DNA of 64,000 nt. Origin: Flavobacterium oreochromis (GTDB lineage: Bacteria > Bacteroidota > Bacteroidia > Flavobacteriales > Flavobacteriaceae). The DNA is taken from the NCBI RefSeq assembly GCF_019565455.1, contig NZ_CP067377.1, positions 2,052,001-2,116,000 on the forward strand, given 5' to 3'. This document shows, piece by piece, positions 38,512 through 49,512 of the stretch. The number at the start of each line of letters is the position of its first letter. The first letter of the stretch is position 1. The notes beneath the pieces were generated by a model. The model was given only the letters and a program-made list of their open reading frames with translations, was not told the origin of the DNA and made no database searches. Made by a program: the position numbers and the translations under genes.

Positions 38512-38681
38512 GTTTGAATATTAAGCCCTTCGTTTATAATTGAATAGATTGTTCGTTCTGTTAAGAATAAGGTTTCAGAAAGTTCAGCAACAATTGCTTT
38601 CATTTGTTTTGCTTGATTTTTATTTAAGTAATCAATAACAAAATCTCTTCTTTTTTCTAATAATGTTTTACTTCTTCTCAT
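38490..38681 (-). CDS. 63-residue HTH-like protein, candidate late activator
   Basis: Small basic protein: RRSKTLLEKRRDFVIDYLN, then KAIVAELSETLFLTERTIYSIINEG, a plausible helix-turn-helix (LSETLFLTERTIYSII). It is the second gene of the early operon next to the CI-like repressor, the place where phages keep late-gene activators. Proposed role, not proven: binding the WACTGAAAYNACYG boxes. Confidence 0.45.
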   Translation of the reverse strand: MRRSKTLLEKRRDFVIDYLNKNQAKQMKAIVAELSETLFLTERTIYSIINEGLNIQTTEITDY

Positions 38682-38716
38682 TTTTTAGTTTTGTTTTTAG
38701 TTTAATAGATATGGTA

Positions 38717-39309
38717 TTATTTATTCTTTTTAGAATTAGTTTCAAGGTTTTGTTCAATTTTTAATTGATTTTCATTACGAATAAAATCGTCAGAGGTGTA
38801 TCCTAGATTATTGATTTCTTGATCTGAAGTTCCATTGTTAATTAAAATATATTTGCGTTTTAATGTGTTTTCTACTAACGTAGTCTTATAGGTTATTTCC
38901 CATATGAAAAAATTATCTTTTGTCCAGTGGCTTTGATTTGCGTTAATATGTTGTTTTTCTTCTATTTTAAAGGTTGAATGGTTGTCTATAAATTTGTTGT
39001 TGTGATTTTTGGTTAAAATAGCGGTATCTATTTTTTGAGCATAATCAAATGCTAATTCATAGTTTTCTAATAAATTTTGGGTTTTAGGAAGAACTATTGA
39101 GATACTAAATAATACATCTGCTTTATATGTTTTTTCTGATGAAGATTCCCATTTTATGGTGTCATATTTGAACATGAAAATAGGAGTTGTAATATCGTTA
39201 TTAAAAATATCTTCGGTATAAAGATGAATCGTTGGAGATTCTTTTGTTAAGCTATTAAGCTCGTTTTTAGTATTGATAGCTTTTCTTTGTAAAAATGTTT
39301 TAAAATCAT
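38717..39309 (-). CDS. Early-operon phage-like protein, start revised, possible frameshift
   Basis: A longer start at 39358 is possible, but it lies upstream of the predicted -7 element (39336-39329). ATG 39309 followed by one added A in its A run gives MILKTFLQRKAINTK, a natural phage-protein N-terminus, and joins the same frame. About 197 residues, soluble, ending in Lys/Asn-rich sequence. Possibly a tail terminator or completion protein, from position next to sheath; family not certain. Confidence 0.5.
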
Positions 39310-39328
39310 ATGTTGTAATTTTGTTAGA

Positions 39329-39399
39329 CAAATATACTACATATGTTTTAATATTCAAAATAAAATTTCAACATATTGCGGTTATTTCAGTAATATGTT
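39329..39399 (-). promoter_or_regulatory. Shared-class promoter 3 overlapping a CI-type operator
   Basis: Box TACTGAAATAACCG (39392-39379, - strand), 42 bases, TATATTTG (39336-39329). The box sits inside the inverted repeat AACATATT (39370-39377) / AATATGTT (39392-39399), a likely repressor operator. A third AACATATT at 39496-39503 follows the repressor's own -7 sequence. Confidence 0.7.
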
Positions 39400-39460
39400 T
39401 TATTTTTTTCGTTTTTTATAAGTATGTAGTTCATTTTTAAAACAATGCTATAAAAACTAT

Positions 39461-39503
39461 TTTGGGTGTTTTAAAAAAAAATGTTTTAAATTTGAAACAT
39501 ATT
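39461..39503 (+). promoter_or_regulatory. Repressor promoter with operator half-site
   Basis: TTTG (39461-39464), 22 bases, TAAATTTG (39487-39494), then AACATATT (39496-39503), the same half-site found in the divergent operator. Suggests self-control by the repressor. Confidence 0.5.
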
Positions 39504-39539
39504 CTTATATGTATAAGATCTTAATGAAAAGTGTTAGTT

Positions 39540-40336
39540 ATGGATATACATGAAAAAATAAAATTGATTATTGATACCTTGAAACTGAACAATAATTCCT
39601 TTGCTAAATTAATAGGAGTTACGACCACCACAATAGATAGTATAACTAATGGAAGGTTACAAGAAAATGGTGAACGTAAAAAAACAAAACCAGGTTACGA
39701 TTTAATTAATAGTATTGTTGAGCATTGTAATGTTAATCCTGATTATTTATTTGAAAAGAGTGATGAAATGTTTGTGATAGGGGATGGAACTTTTGGTTTA
39801 TCAATGCCTAAAGTGATTACAATAAATGAAGATGGAAAAGAAAATATTAATTTAATTGGAGCTCAAGCTCGTGCGGGCTATCTTAATGGATATGCTGATC
39901 CTGAATATATAGAGAAATTACCTGCTTTTAGTATGCCGATGTTAAATGAAGGGACGTATAGGTGTTTTGAGGTGAAAGGAAATTCTATGACAACTACTAT
40001 ACATGATGGGGATTATATTTTTGGTAGGTATGTTGAAAATTTTGAGGATATAGTAGATGGTAGAATTTATGTAATTGTAAGTAAGTATGATGGTGTAGTT
40101 GTAAAAGAGTTTTAAATAGAATAAAAGAAAGTGGGAAGTTGATTTTAAAATCAGACAATCGAGATGGAAACTTTCCTGTTTATTCTATAAATGCTGAAGA
40201 TGTATTGGAAGTATGGTATGCTAAGATGTATGCCTCTAAGCAAATGCCCGATCCTGTTAGTATTTATGAAAAAATACATGAATTAGAGAGTAAGGTGTAT
40301 GAATTAGAAAATCTTTTTAGGTCTTCAAAAAAATGA
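39540..40336 (+). CDS. CI/LexA-like repressor: XRE HTH plus S24 peptidase, one frameshift
   Basis: About 265 residues after adding one A to the run 40103-40106. N-terminal HTH (NSFAKLIGVTTTTIDSITNG), then an S24 domain with the nucleophile Ser in EVKGNSMTTTIHDGDYIFG and the general-base Lys in GVVVKRVLN. A cleavage site is expected near INLIGAQARAGYLNG (A-R-A-G). It would repress the divergent early operon and be inactivated by self-cleavage on DNA damage. A C-terminal coiled coil (ELESKVYELENLF) is unusual for this family. ATG 39540 is preferred to GTG 39531. Confidence 0.85.
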
Positions 40337-40446
40337 ACTAATATTATTTAAAGATTTATTTCTTCTCAAATAAGAGTATCTGTTTATATTTTGTCTGGTA
40401 TAAGATGCTTTAAATTATAACTATAAGAAATTTTGTTTATTTCTTA

Positions 40447-40480
40447 GTTTTTGCTTCGGTTTATTAAAACCGAAGCAATT
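40447..40480. terminator. Bidirectional terminator
   Basis: TTGCTTCGGTTT pairs with AAACCGAAGCAA (12 bp) between the convergent repressor and the gene at 40527. Confidence 0.85.
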
Positions 40481-40526
40481 GTATCATAAAATATGAATGT
40501 ATATACTTTTTTAAAGTGCTAATGGT

Positions 40527-40832
40527 TTAACTTTTAGTTTTTCTAAAATAAATTAAACCGTTTTTTGTATATTCATTTTCTATAAAAAAACTATCCTCTA
40601 AATCAAATTGAATAGAGAAGTCTTCTGTAAAATTAATAATTTCAAAAATGCTTCCATCCCCAGTTATTTCAATATTTAAATTATTTTTTAAATTTTGTAT
40701 TTCTTCTTCCTCTATTAGTTCTTCATAGCATAAAAATAGATCATATTTTTTTTGAGAATTGACTAATGAACTAAAAGTTATTTTATATACCTCTGATGTA
40801 AAAGGCATAGGTGTAGGCCTATTATTGATCAT
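40527..40832 (-). CDS. Hypothetical acidic protein
   Basis: 101 residues, soluble, with an acidic middle (ELIEEEEIQNL). No family recognised. Between holin and repressor; could be an immunity or accessory gene of the tail-like cluster. Confidence 0.45.
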   Translation of the reverse strand: MINNRPTPMPFTSEVYKITFSSLVNSQKKYDLFLCYEELIEEEEIQNLKNNLNIEITGDGSIFEIINFTEDFSIQFDLEDSFFIENEYTKNGLIYFRKTKS

Positions 40833-41014
40833 AAGACATGAGTTACTTATATCAATGTAATTATTCTCTTTTTAATGTTAAATAAACGTTTCAAGGTTTT
40901 ATTATATAGTTCAGTTTGTTTTATAAATATTTTTTAAGAACGTTATATGCGACTAATTCCAGATCTATAAAAGGCTAAAAATAAGTTAAAGTTTTAATCA
41001 AAAATTTAGTAAAA

Positions 41015-41479
41015 TCAAGGTCCCTTGTATGCGTCAAGTGATTTTAATAATTTTTTAAAAAATCTGATTAACAAATTTCTAATTGCCTTTAATAGTTGAG
41101 TAAGAGCATCAAAATTTTCAATTTCTTTTTTAGTTTTTATAGCAATTATATTACTAAAAATAGAAATACCATCACTAACTATTAATAAATCAATTACTAT
41201 GGTTACAAACCACTTAAAATCGTAATTAAGACCTTTACTCATTAGGGCTAATGCTACTGGAATCAACAAAATAGCAAGTTTAGATACAAATCCTAAAGCT
41301 AATTTTTTAAAACTAAATATATTATTTAATACAATGGCTTTTATAATCCCTAAAAAGGTATCTATAACCATTAAAAAAAATAGCACTTTTACGATTTCAA
41401 TATCTAAATCTAAATAAAGAACTACTCCGTAAAGTAGTATTTTTACTTCATTTATATAATAATTTGCTTTATTAATCAT
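41015..41479 (-). CDS. Phage holin family protein
   Basis: 154 residues, three or four membrane helices (VVLYLDLDIEIVKVLFFLMVIDTFLGIIKAI...). The motif DTFLGIIKA and later DLLIVSDGISIFSNI fit the toxin secretion/phage lysis holin family (holin_4). It would release the M15 endolysin (22191). It is distant from that gene, downstream of the baseplate operon. Confidence 0.8.
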   Translation of the reverse strand: MINKANYYINEVKILLYGVVLYLDLDIEIVKVLFFLMVIDTFLGIIKAIVLNNIFSFKKLALGFVSKLAILLIPVALALMSKGLNYDFKWFVTIVIDLLIVSDGISIFSNIIAIKTKKEIENFDALTQLLKAIRNLLIRFFKKLLKSLDAYKGP

Positions 41480-42159
41480 ACTTTAGTGTATTATGGGGGG
41501 ATACAAAATAAGTGGTATTCTTAAAAAGCAAATAGGCTAAATAATCTTTCTTTCTTGTGAGAATGCAATACTTAAAAAAAATAATTAGCTTACAAGTTAT
41601 CTTATTAATAATAAATGCTAAGGTCTTATTATTAAATAGAGTAGCTTGAGTTTTTCTGATAAAATCTCTTACAAAAATTTTGCCATTTATTGGAGTTAAA
41701 TGTATTTTTTTTCTTATAGAAAGATTTTTACAAACTATTCGTAGGTTGTACGTATGTTTTGTTAAAAAAGTTACAAATGAAAGAAGGTAATTTTTTAAAA
41801 TAGATTTAGATTTTAGATCAAGGGTATAAGTGAAGGATAAAAATGAAAAACTATTTAGATTTAAAAAAAGAAATACTCTTTATAGAGATTTATTAAATTT
41901 ATTTTTTTTTGAAATAATTGCATGATGATAGGGCTTATAGATGTATGAAATAAGAGAGAGACTGTACAAAAAATAATATTCAGTTTGTTATTATTAATAG
42001 GAACTAACTTACGATAAGTATAATCCAAGTTGACTTCTTTAAAATTATTATAAAGCAGTTTTAGATTTTCCTAGTTGTCTTTTATGAAAAGTTACTGAAT
42101 AGGGTTTAATAGATTTGTACAGCCTCTTTTTAAAAGGGTTAATTTAGAAATATTATTTT
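41480..42159. other. 680-base gap with an inverted-repeat element
   Basis: No convincing gene. GAGACTGTACAAA near 41959-41971 and TTTGTACAGCCTC near 42114-42126 are near-complementary ends about 165 bases apart; this looks like a miniature inverted-repeat element or IS relic between the fibre and holin genes. The rest is AT-rich without visible structure. Confidence 0.4.
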
Positions 42160-44384
42160 TTAATCTAATAAAATATTGCTATCAAATGTACATTCTAAAT
42201 TAGTACTAGTTCCATCATTTGTAATAGTAAAAAGAGCTTTTGAAAGAGCATAAATAGAGTTTTCAATAGGAGGAATATAAGTTAAATTCATCTCTTCTTC
42301 TTTTGATATTTCTTTATTAATCGAAGGCTGATATAAAGCTCCATTCATATAATTAGCTCCAGTATAGAATATACATTCTAATTTCTTATGTCCGTCAGGA
42401 CCAATTATAATTTTATCATTTTCTTTGACACTTTTTGATATACTATTTTTTTCTATAGCTGATATTGTAATAGGATTATGAATAAAATCAGGAGAAATGT
42501 AAAGAGAACTGTGACCACTTATTGTTGCATTATAAGGAATATTATTGATACCTTTTGTGACTTTTAGTGATAGAATTGTTTCAATATCAAGTTCTTCATT
42601 TGGTTTACCTGTTATGGTAATTAAATGATTAGAAATTCCATTAGTATTACTGATCATTTGACTAACTATAGACCTTTTCATCATAATTTTTATGTCTTTT
42701 TCAGTTTTATTACCAAATGGGTCTGTAACTGAAAGTCTAAAAATATAAGGGTTTTGTGAGTCGTTGATTTCTAGATTGTTAACTGTTAGTTTGATGATGT
42801 TGGAAGATTTAGCAATGGTTGTTCCTGTAAAATTAACTCCTGTGTTTGTTGGACCTTGAATTTGTGCCCAATTGTATGTAAGAGTTTCATTATCTATATC
42901 AATAAGAGTTGCATTAAATTCAACGGTGGATGTATTGACTTTATATATACCATTTGTATCAACTGTAATGCTTTCGTTAGCCGGTACTAAGTTAGAAATT
43001 GAAGGAGCATTATTTTTTTTAACAGTTACACTAGTAGTACCAGAAATCACAATTCCATTTCCGATGGTTGCTGATAATTTATAATGATATATTCCTTCGG
43101 TAAGAGCATTTAGTTTTAATGTATTTTGATTAGAGATGATATGGCTAGGCAAGGCAGAGCCATCTGCATAACTCCATTCATATTGTGAAACAATAGTATC
43201 AACGCTTGCTATGAGTTCTATTTCACCAGTAGTAGATTGTCCCATAGGAAGATTAATAGTTTTATTAGCAATTTTTACAGTACCTCCGATATATTGAATA
43301 AAATGTACTACGCGATAAGGGGGAGTAGTTTTATTTTTTCTGGATTGTCTTCTCCAAATAAAATTTTTCCAATCTTTGTACTATAAAAAGGAGTAGCTCC
43401 TCCTGGAGAAGAATCTGTATTTCCATCATGTATCTGATAATAATATGATAATTCAACTTTTGGTAGATTTTGTTTGGTAATTTCATATTCAAAAAGACCT
43501 CCTTTACTATTAAGAGTATTTAAATTACTGTTTTTTTCATCTAAACCTATAGGCATTTTCCCTTGTAGTGGGGTGTATTCTATCCATCCTTGCGGTATTT
43601 CATTTGCGGGTTTATCCCATAACGCGATGGTGCCAATAGGAACGGAGCCTTGTGGACGTTTTTCTAACGCTTCTATTCTTTTAATGAGTTGGTCTACTAA
43701 TATTTTTTCAGCTTTTTCATCAGTAAGTTTTTGAATTGCTTGTTGGAACTGTAAGTTTAATTGATTAATTTGAGTTACGACCTGATCTACATAGCTTTTA
43801 TCTGCTTTAGTATTCGTAATTTGTCTTAAGTCTTCTAGTTTGTTTGTAAGAGTATTAACAATGGAAAATAAATTTGAAATATCGTTAGAAATACTATTAA
43901 TATCTTTTATTTTTTTAAAATTATTAAGGTTATATAGATTTATTATTTTGTTTTCTTGAATTTCTGTAGTTTCAATATTTTCACTGATAATATATTCAGC
44001 TTGGTAATCTACATATACTTCTTTTAAATTACCATCACCAAAATTTAATGGAGTTGTTGTTCTGATAGTTTTTATATATTGAGTAGGAGTACTCAGTCCT
44101 TTTCCTAATTTTAGAGGATATAAAATACCTTGAATATTCTTTTTTATAGGTTCTTTTGAATTAAGATTTATTGACGTTTCTAAATCAGGAAGTTCTTGAT
44201 GGATTACTAGCCAACCTTGATTTGTTTTTTTGTCTTCGGCAATGATGTAATTATTTTCAGGAGTTATGCTTAAATGAGCTTTAATTGCTTCAAATAACTC
44301 ATGTCTATAGGCTGTTTGGAGGTATTTTAATGTTTCTTGCTCTAGAGGAAAACCTCCAGCATTATTAAAATTAATTTGTTTCAT
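42160..44384 (-). CDS. Tail fibre with collar domain and Ig/PKD-like C-terminus, one frameshift
   Basis: About 741 residues after adding one base to the G5 run at 43319-43323. The N-terminal part (FNNAGGFPLEQETLKYLQTAY) begins a baseplate-attached fibre. A coiled coil (250 region, KADKSYVDQVVTQINQL) follows, then the phage tail collar motif GSVPIGTIALWDKPANEIPQ to YRVVHFIQYIGG. PKD/Ig-like domains come next (SVDTIVSQYEWSYADGSALP; FNATLIDIDNETLTYNWAQIQ). Likely a receptor-binding fibre. Last gene of the baseplate operon. Confidence 0.75.
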
Positions 44385-44433
44385 GTTTAAAAAAATTTAT
44401 GATAAAAACTATTGGATTGTATGGATTGTTTGA

Positions 44434-44991
44434 TTATTGATTTTTTGGGGTATACTTAATGAATTCGTATGTTTTTCCCGCTAATTTGTAAAAATCTAGA
44501 ATGTCTCTGTATTTTGATTTCATAAAGGAGATACTGTTTGGTATAAATACTCTGAAGTCCGCATATCTAACTTTTGAGTCATCTTTATGAACAAGGTATA
44601 GTGGTTTTAAAAGCTCATTTTTTTCAGGTTCATCATTTAAATATATTTTTGGAGGAATGATATATTTTTTTTGTTCGTATTCAGAATGTAAATAAATATA
44701 TTGATGCTTAGGTTTTATTGTTTCATCTATAAAAATAAGAGCATTGTCTTTTTTTATTTTAGTAGAATAATTGGGGTTATATGTCTTAGATGTGTTAAAT
44801 GTTTCATTTAAAACTTTTTCCAGATAGATAACTTGCCCAGTGTGTTGCATTTTGTAAAGCGTTTCTTCGTAGATCTTTTTTAAAGGACTTAATAAAACGT
44901 TTAACCAGTCAAAATGTGTTCTTTTTCTTAATAATGGAGGAATTAGCCATAGGAGTGCTTTTTTCCATTCAATAGTGGTGTACTTCTTCAT
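44434..44991 (-). CDS. gpI-like baseplate protein
   Basis: 185 residues. ALLWLIPPLLRKRTHFDWLNVLLSPL and a following helical part resemble phage tail protein I, which links baseplate wedge (gpJ) to fibre. It lies right between gpJ-like and fibre genes, the standard order. Confidence 0.65.
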   Translation of the reverse strand: MKKYTTIEWKKALLWLIPPLLRKRTHFDWLNVLLSPLKKIYEETLYKMQHTGQVIYLEKVLNETFNTSKTYNPNYSTKIKKDNALIFIDETIKPKHQYIYLHSEYEQKKYIIPPKIYLNDEPEKNELLKPLYLVHKDDSKVRYADFRVFIPNSISFMKSKYRDILDFYKLAGKTYEFIKYTPKNQ

Positions 44992-44997
44992 TTTTTA

Positions 44998-45989
44998 TTA
45001 TTTAGATTCATATTCTCGGTAGAAAGTGTAAGGTTTGTATGTAATGTTCATTTTTAGATCTTCTAAGTCAAAATACCCTGCTTTAGGTATTACAAAATCT
45101 TCTTTGATAATTTTAAATGAATCATTTTCGCTTGTGTTTACCGTTTTATTTACTTTTGAGCTAGCTTCTATTAGAATAGGAATTTTTACTCCTTCTGCTT
45201 TTTGTATAGCATCAATTAAGAATGTTTTGACAAATGCTCCATTAAAGTCTAAGTTTTTTAAATAATTTCTAATAGCATCTTCTACAGGTTTTTTATTGGA
45301 ATTAATTAAGGTGCCAATTTTTGGGTCTTTAGGAGTATTTTCTGTAATTGTATTGTCATTTTGAATTTTATCTTCATCACTTACATTAATTACTAAAGGA
45401 TCAACATAGACATCAAGTGTTAATGATAAAATATCTCCAGGTAATGATTCTATAATTATTTGATTCCCCGCATCTTTTATTCTTGATATATATTCTTTTA
45501 GGTTAGAAAGTTGATCGTTTGAAATGGGCTTTATATTTTCACCCATATCGGTTGCTACTTTCATGTGTACAACTCCTATATTGTTATATAAATGACTTGA
45601 ATTACCAAAAAGTTGTGTGTTATTTTTACCAATTAAAGCTTCTAGTTCTACTTCACTAACTGCACAGTGTTTGATGATTTTTGTAATTCTATGTCACTTT
45701 TTAAGCTATCTGGATTCGTTTCAAATTGATAAGAACCATCTTTCCAAATCAGATTTTGACCATGTATATAGTTTAATGCTTGCTCACGATACCAGTTGAG
45801 GGTATGAGGTCTAGAGATTAAAGCATTTCTTTCAACTATTTTTTCATGTATCCAAATAGCAGTAGCGACTATATTAATCCACAATTTCCAAATACTTGTT
45901 TTAGATTCGTTATTAAGTTTATTAAGTGATATTGTATCTTTTTTTTGTTCTAGAATTTCATTCTGAATTTCAGCAATTGTCCGTGCCAT
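44998..45989 (-). CDS. gpJ-like baseplate wedge protein, one frameshift
   Basis: About 331 residues after adding one base to the T5 run at 45678-45682 (CAAAAATCATC on the coding strand). This turns the dead end LQKSSNTV into LQKIIKHCAVSEVELEALIG, the conserved middle of baseplate J-like wedges (K-I/V-I/V-K-x-C-A-V). N-terminus MARTIAEIQNEILEQK and C-terminus with AGYFDLEDLKMNITY fit the family. As sequenced the operon would lack a wedge protein. Confidence 0.75.
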
Positions 45990-46111
45990 ATATTAAAAAT
46001 TTAATTAAAAGTTATCCTGCAAGCAAAGTATAGTTTGCCTGTAATGAGTTATTACGTTATTTTTATCAGATAGATGATTAGCACTTGCTAATCAGAAAGG
46101 GAAGGAAGATG

Positions 46112-46414
46112 TTAATAGACAAAAAAATCATCTTCAAGAGTCATGAAATTTATTCCAGTCAGATCATTTATCAGGTCTTCATCTTCTTTAGAACTACCTG
46201 TTGCTGGCTTTATGTTTCGAGACTTATAATAATCAACAATGTCTTTTTTGAAAGCTTCACGACCAATTATGAGATCTTCATATTCAGATAAATCATTTGT
46301 GATGTTATAAAAACCATTATCATCTAAGATATCAAACGTAGTTTCTATGCTGCCATATTCTTGTAATGCGATGTCAAAAATATTTTGATTTTGTTGTGGT
46401 CTAATAGTGCCCAT
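46112..46414 (-). CDS. Tail protein X-like / LysM-like baseplate protein
   Basis: 100 residues. IRPQQNQNIFDIALQEYGSIE and FDILDDNG give the LysM-like pattern of P2 gpX-type proteins (bind the baseplate hub). Overlaps the gp25 gene by 14 bases, implying coupled translation. Confidence 0.65.
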   Translation of the reverse strand: MGTIRPQQNQNIFDIALQEYGSIETTFDILDDNGFYNITNDLSEYEDLIIGREAFKKDIVDYYKSRNIKPATGSSKEDEDLINDLTGINFMTLEDDFFVY

Positions 46415-46688
46415 CTATGATAATGTTGTTTAAGTTGTTAATATCTAATGTTTTGATATAGAAGTTGTCATAGGATAATTGTTTGTCAATTTCGTTTTCT
46501 AAGCGTAATCTTGAAGTTGTATCAGGACTATTTACATATTGACTAATGCCAACTCCTAGAATAGGGAACTCTTTATAATTTCCTTTTTGAGTAAGAAGTA
46601 AAAATTCAATATTTTGTTGTTCTACTTGATCAATTAAAAAATCGTTTTCTGCAATTTTTAAATCATCGTTTATAATGAAATCGTTCAT
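46401..46688 (-). CDS. gp25/gpW-like baseplate protein
   Basis: 95 residues. GDLxI: FIINDDLKIAENDFLIDQ, then LLTQKGNYKEFPILGVGISQYVNSP, the L-x-T-x-x-G-x-x-x-x-P-x-x-G-x-G core of gp25/gpW (also TssE) baseplate wedge proteins. First gene of the operon driven by shared-class promoter 4. Confidence 0.85.
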   Translation of the reverse strand: MNDFIINDDLKIAENDFLIDQVEQQNIEFLLLTQKGNYKEFPILGVGISQYVNSPDTTSRLRLENEIDKQLSYDNFYIKTLDINNLNNIIIDGHY

Positions 46689-46752
46689 GTTAATAGAATT
46701 TAAAGTTTTGTTTTAAAATTGAGAGCGCTCTCGTTTTGAAGGTTTTGTTATA

Positions 46753-46816
46753 CAAAAATAATCTCTTAAAAGGGTTTATTAAAGTTTTTTGAAGGGAAGA
46801 AACGGTAGTTTCAGTT
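46753..46816 (-). promoter_or_regulatory. Shared-class promoter 4: baseplate operon
   Basis: On the - strand: box AACTGAAACTACCG (46816-46803), 42 bases, TATTTTTG (46760-46753). It lies 30 bases after the upstream fibre gene and 65 bases before gp25. Confidence 0.75.
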
Positions 46817-46847
46817 GTTTTGATAAGTTATATTTAATTAAAATATT

Positions 46848-48897
46848 TTAAAGTTCTTCTAATTTTTTAATTCCCATTTTATCAAATACGTTTTGATCTT
46901 CATATGATTTTAATTCACTTTGAAGTTGATTTAATTTTATTAATTCTTCGTTAGTTATTATTATTTTGAAAGTGTTAATAACGTTATTATTTTATTAGTA
47001 GAAGCACCATTCGCTTCAGTTATGTAATTTTCATATACTAAATCATTATTAGTATTTGTGAATATTTTTTGTCCAGATAAATTTTCAGGAACTTCATATA
47101 AATAGCCACTTAAGTTATTTTTTTTAGTATTTAATTTCGTTGTATCTAATGATAAGAGATTCGAATAAAAATCTCCTCCAAACTTAAATGCAGTTAAGTA
47201 TAATAGGCTATTTGAAAATTTTAAATATTGACCTCTACTGAAAGAGAAAAGACATTTATTTGTTTGAACATTGTTGAAAAAAAAGCCTATCAGCTCTTTT
47301 TCCTCCAAAAATGGTATTTCTAATTTGACAAGTAGGATCAAAATCTAGATTAATATAAGTAACTCCAAAAGGAGTAGCATTAGAAGGCATTCCTCCAATT
47401 GTTACGCAATTCATATAACCATTGTTATTTATTTTTGACGTGGCTAGAATGTGTAAGCTATCAACAAATCCTTTGTTGTTTAAAATAAGGTTGTCAATAG
47501 CAGTTATTCTTATTAAACCTATTTTATGTTCTGAAGAAGATAAAATTGTACTTCCTGCCATAAAAGTGGATAAACTTATACCATTAGTGATTATAATCTC
47601 AATCGCATTTTTTTCATTATACTGACTATTTAGATTTAGAAAAATACTATTTTCTAAGTTGTTTATTTTTAGAGAATTTATAGATTCTAATTGTTCTAAA
47701 GGGAAAATAAAAAAATCTTTACCATTATTTGTAGTAGAAACAGTGATAGTATGTTTGAAAATATTATTATCTACAGTTTCCATCATAGCTCCGTAAACGA
47801 AATTAGGTGCTGTAGAACCAGTTAAAAAAGGATTAAAAGTGCTACCTAATTTACTGAAATCTTGGAAAAAGTTAATATTTTCAATATAAGGAGCGATATA
47901 TCTATGTGATTCGGTTATTTTTATGTTTGCTAAGGTGCAAGAATTGATATCGTTTAAATTATAAAGGGAATGATCTGTTGCATTACTGAGAATATAATTT
48001 GACCAATCAGTATCAGACAATTTATAACGTCTGTATCGTTGTACACGCCAGTCTTTGTTAATGTCAATTTTTTTGTTTTTGGAAATGCGTCTTGTAATGA
48101 ATCCATTTCTTGTTCCGATCGTTATATCATTTTCATTTTTAATATCTGAATTTGAAAAATCATATTCTAAAAATTCACCAGGAAAAGTTATACTTTCAGC
48201 TTGAGTAGAAAATGAGCTATTTGAAATTGCAGTCAAGCAAATTTTTTTCAATAGGCACTGTTGGATTTTCAATAGCTGACATTTGCATATACGGTGTTCC
48301 ATCATGTACCTCAGTATTAATTACTCCTCCTGGTTTTATAATAGCTTTTAAGTTTGAATCTAAAATAGTTTGATTTGAAGTGATTGAATTGTAACGCTGT
48401 TTTTTGTATTTAAAAGTACTACCGATTATCGAATGAAGACCATTAGAGAATTTTAAATAATAACCTTGGGAATAATTTGAAGCTACCGTTGTTTTATCTC
48501 CTACTTGTATATTTCCTATATAATTATTGGGAAGACTTACTACTTCAATTTCAAAGCCATCTGTTAAATCTGTTAAAGGGGGAGAAAAGAAGCCATAATT
48601 GGAAACAATTGATTGATTTGTTATTGTTTTTTCAATGGGAGAACTATTTGTCCCTTCGATATAATATTTTGTTTGATAATCAGATAAAATATATTTTTTC
48701 CCAACAATCAGATTTTTAGTATCGATTAGATTTTTTAATTCTTGGTAAGAATACTCTTTGTTCTCATCCTCTTTTTTAAAGAGTTCGATAGCTTCTTCTT
48801 TTGTAAAAATACTATCTATTAATTGGCTGAACTGATCTTCAGTTGGTTTGTCACCTTTTTTGAAATATGATTTTAATTTTTCTTTGGTTATTTTCAT
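46848..48897 (-). CDS. Tail fibre / receptor-binding protein, three frameshifts
   Basis: About 683 residues after fixing slips at 48242-48248 (one base too many), 47277-47284 (one too many) and 46969-46971 (one short). N-terminus KLKSYFKKGDKPTEDQFSQLIDSIF is the attachment motif of Bacteroidetes fibres, shared with the small protein at 50249. The middle is long, beta-rich and repeat-poor; the C-terminus ends in a short helix (LNQLQSELKSYEDQ). Such modules vary between strains and decide target range. Confidence 0.6.
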
Positions 48898-49512
48898 TTT
48901 AAAATTAATTTGATTTTAGAAAGTGAAATTTTTTAAATAGCTATTTTATATATCGGATAGTGATGATTATTCTGAAAGAGAGATTTAGATCAAAGACTGG
49001 AGTCTAGTTTTTATTTCAAGATGATAAAAAATAACTTTTGTATTTTAGACATCATTTTTAAATGATATTAATCCTATTTTAAATCTGCTAGGGGAGGTGA
49101 ATAATGTTTGCTTATAAACCATTCATATTCCTGTAACTGTTTTTGTTCTTTGCAGAAATGTTCATCTATTTATATGATTTTATAATTTAACTTTTGTTTA
49201 ATGAACTAAATAATTTGTTGAGTTTTAGTTTTGAAATTATTATTTATTTGAAACTATTCATTAGGTTTATCTTTGTGTAGTATTTATTTTTTAGGATTGT
49301 AAATAGATAATAATAGTACTAAAAGAATCTCATTCTAGATCGTATTTAGTACTATCCATCATGGTAAAATCAGTTTATACGAATTAAAATAGCTGTTAAA
49401 GATTCTACTAATTTTGTTTTATCATTTACGAATAATAAAATATTAGAGATTACAGAAATACTAGCTATATACCTTGTTTTCTAGTTTTTAAAATTATTTT
49501 TTATGTTAAATT
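48898..49512. other. 615-base gap between fibre genes
   Basis: No gene with a plausible start and length on either strand, no shared-class promoter box, and no clear terminator. It could be a decayed fibre gene or an untranslated region; I see nothing firm. Confidence 0.35.

Noticed and set aside
41972..41985. Eighth shared-class promoter box before the holin
   Set aside because: Only the TTCAGTT half matches, and the sequence 42 bases away (41922-41929) is not TAnnTTTR-like.
45678..45682. Programmed frameshift in the gpJ-like gene
   Set aside because: The site is a plain A5 run without a slippery heptamer context, and the same kind of one-base loss occurs in many unrelated genes here, so an indel is the simpler explanation.
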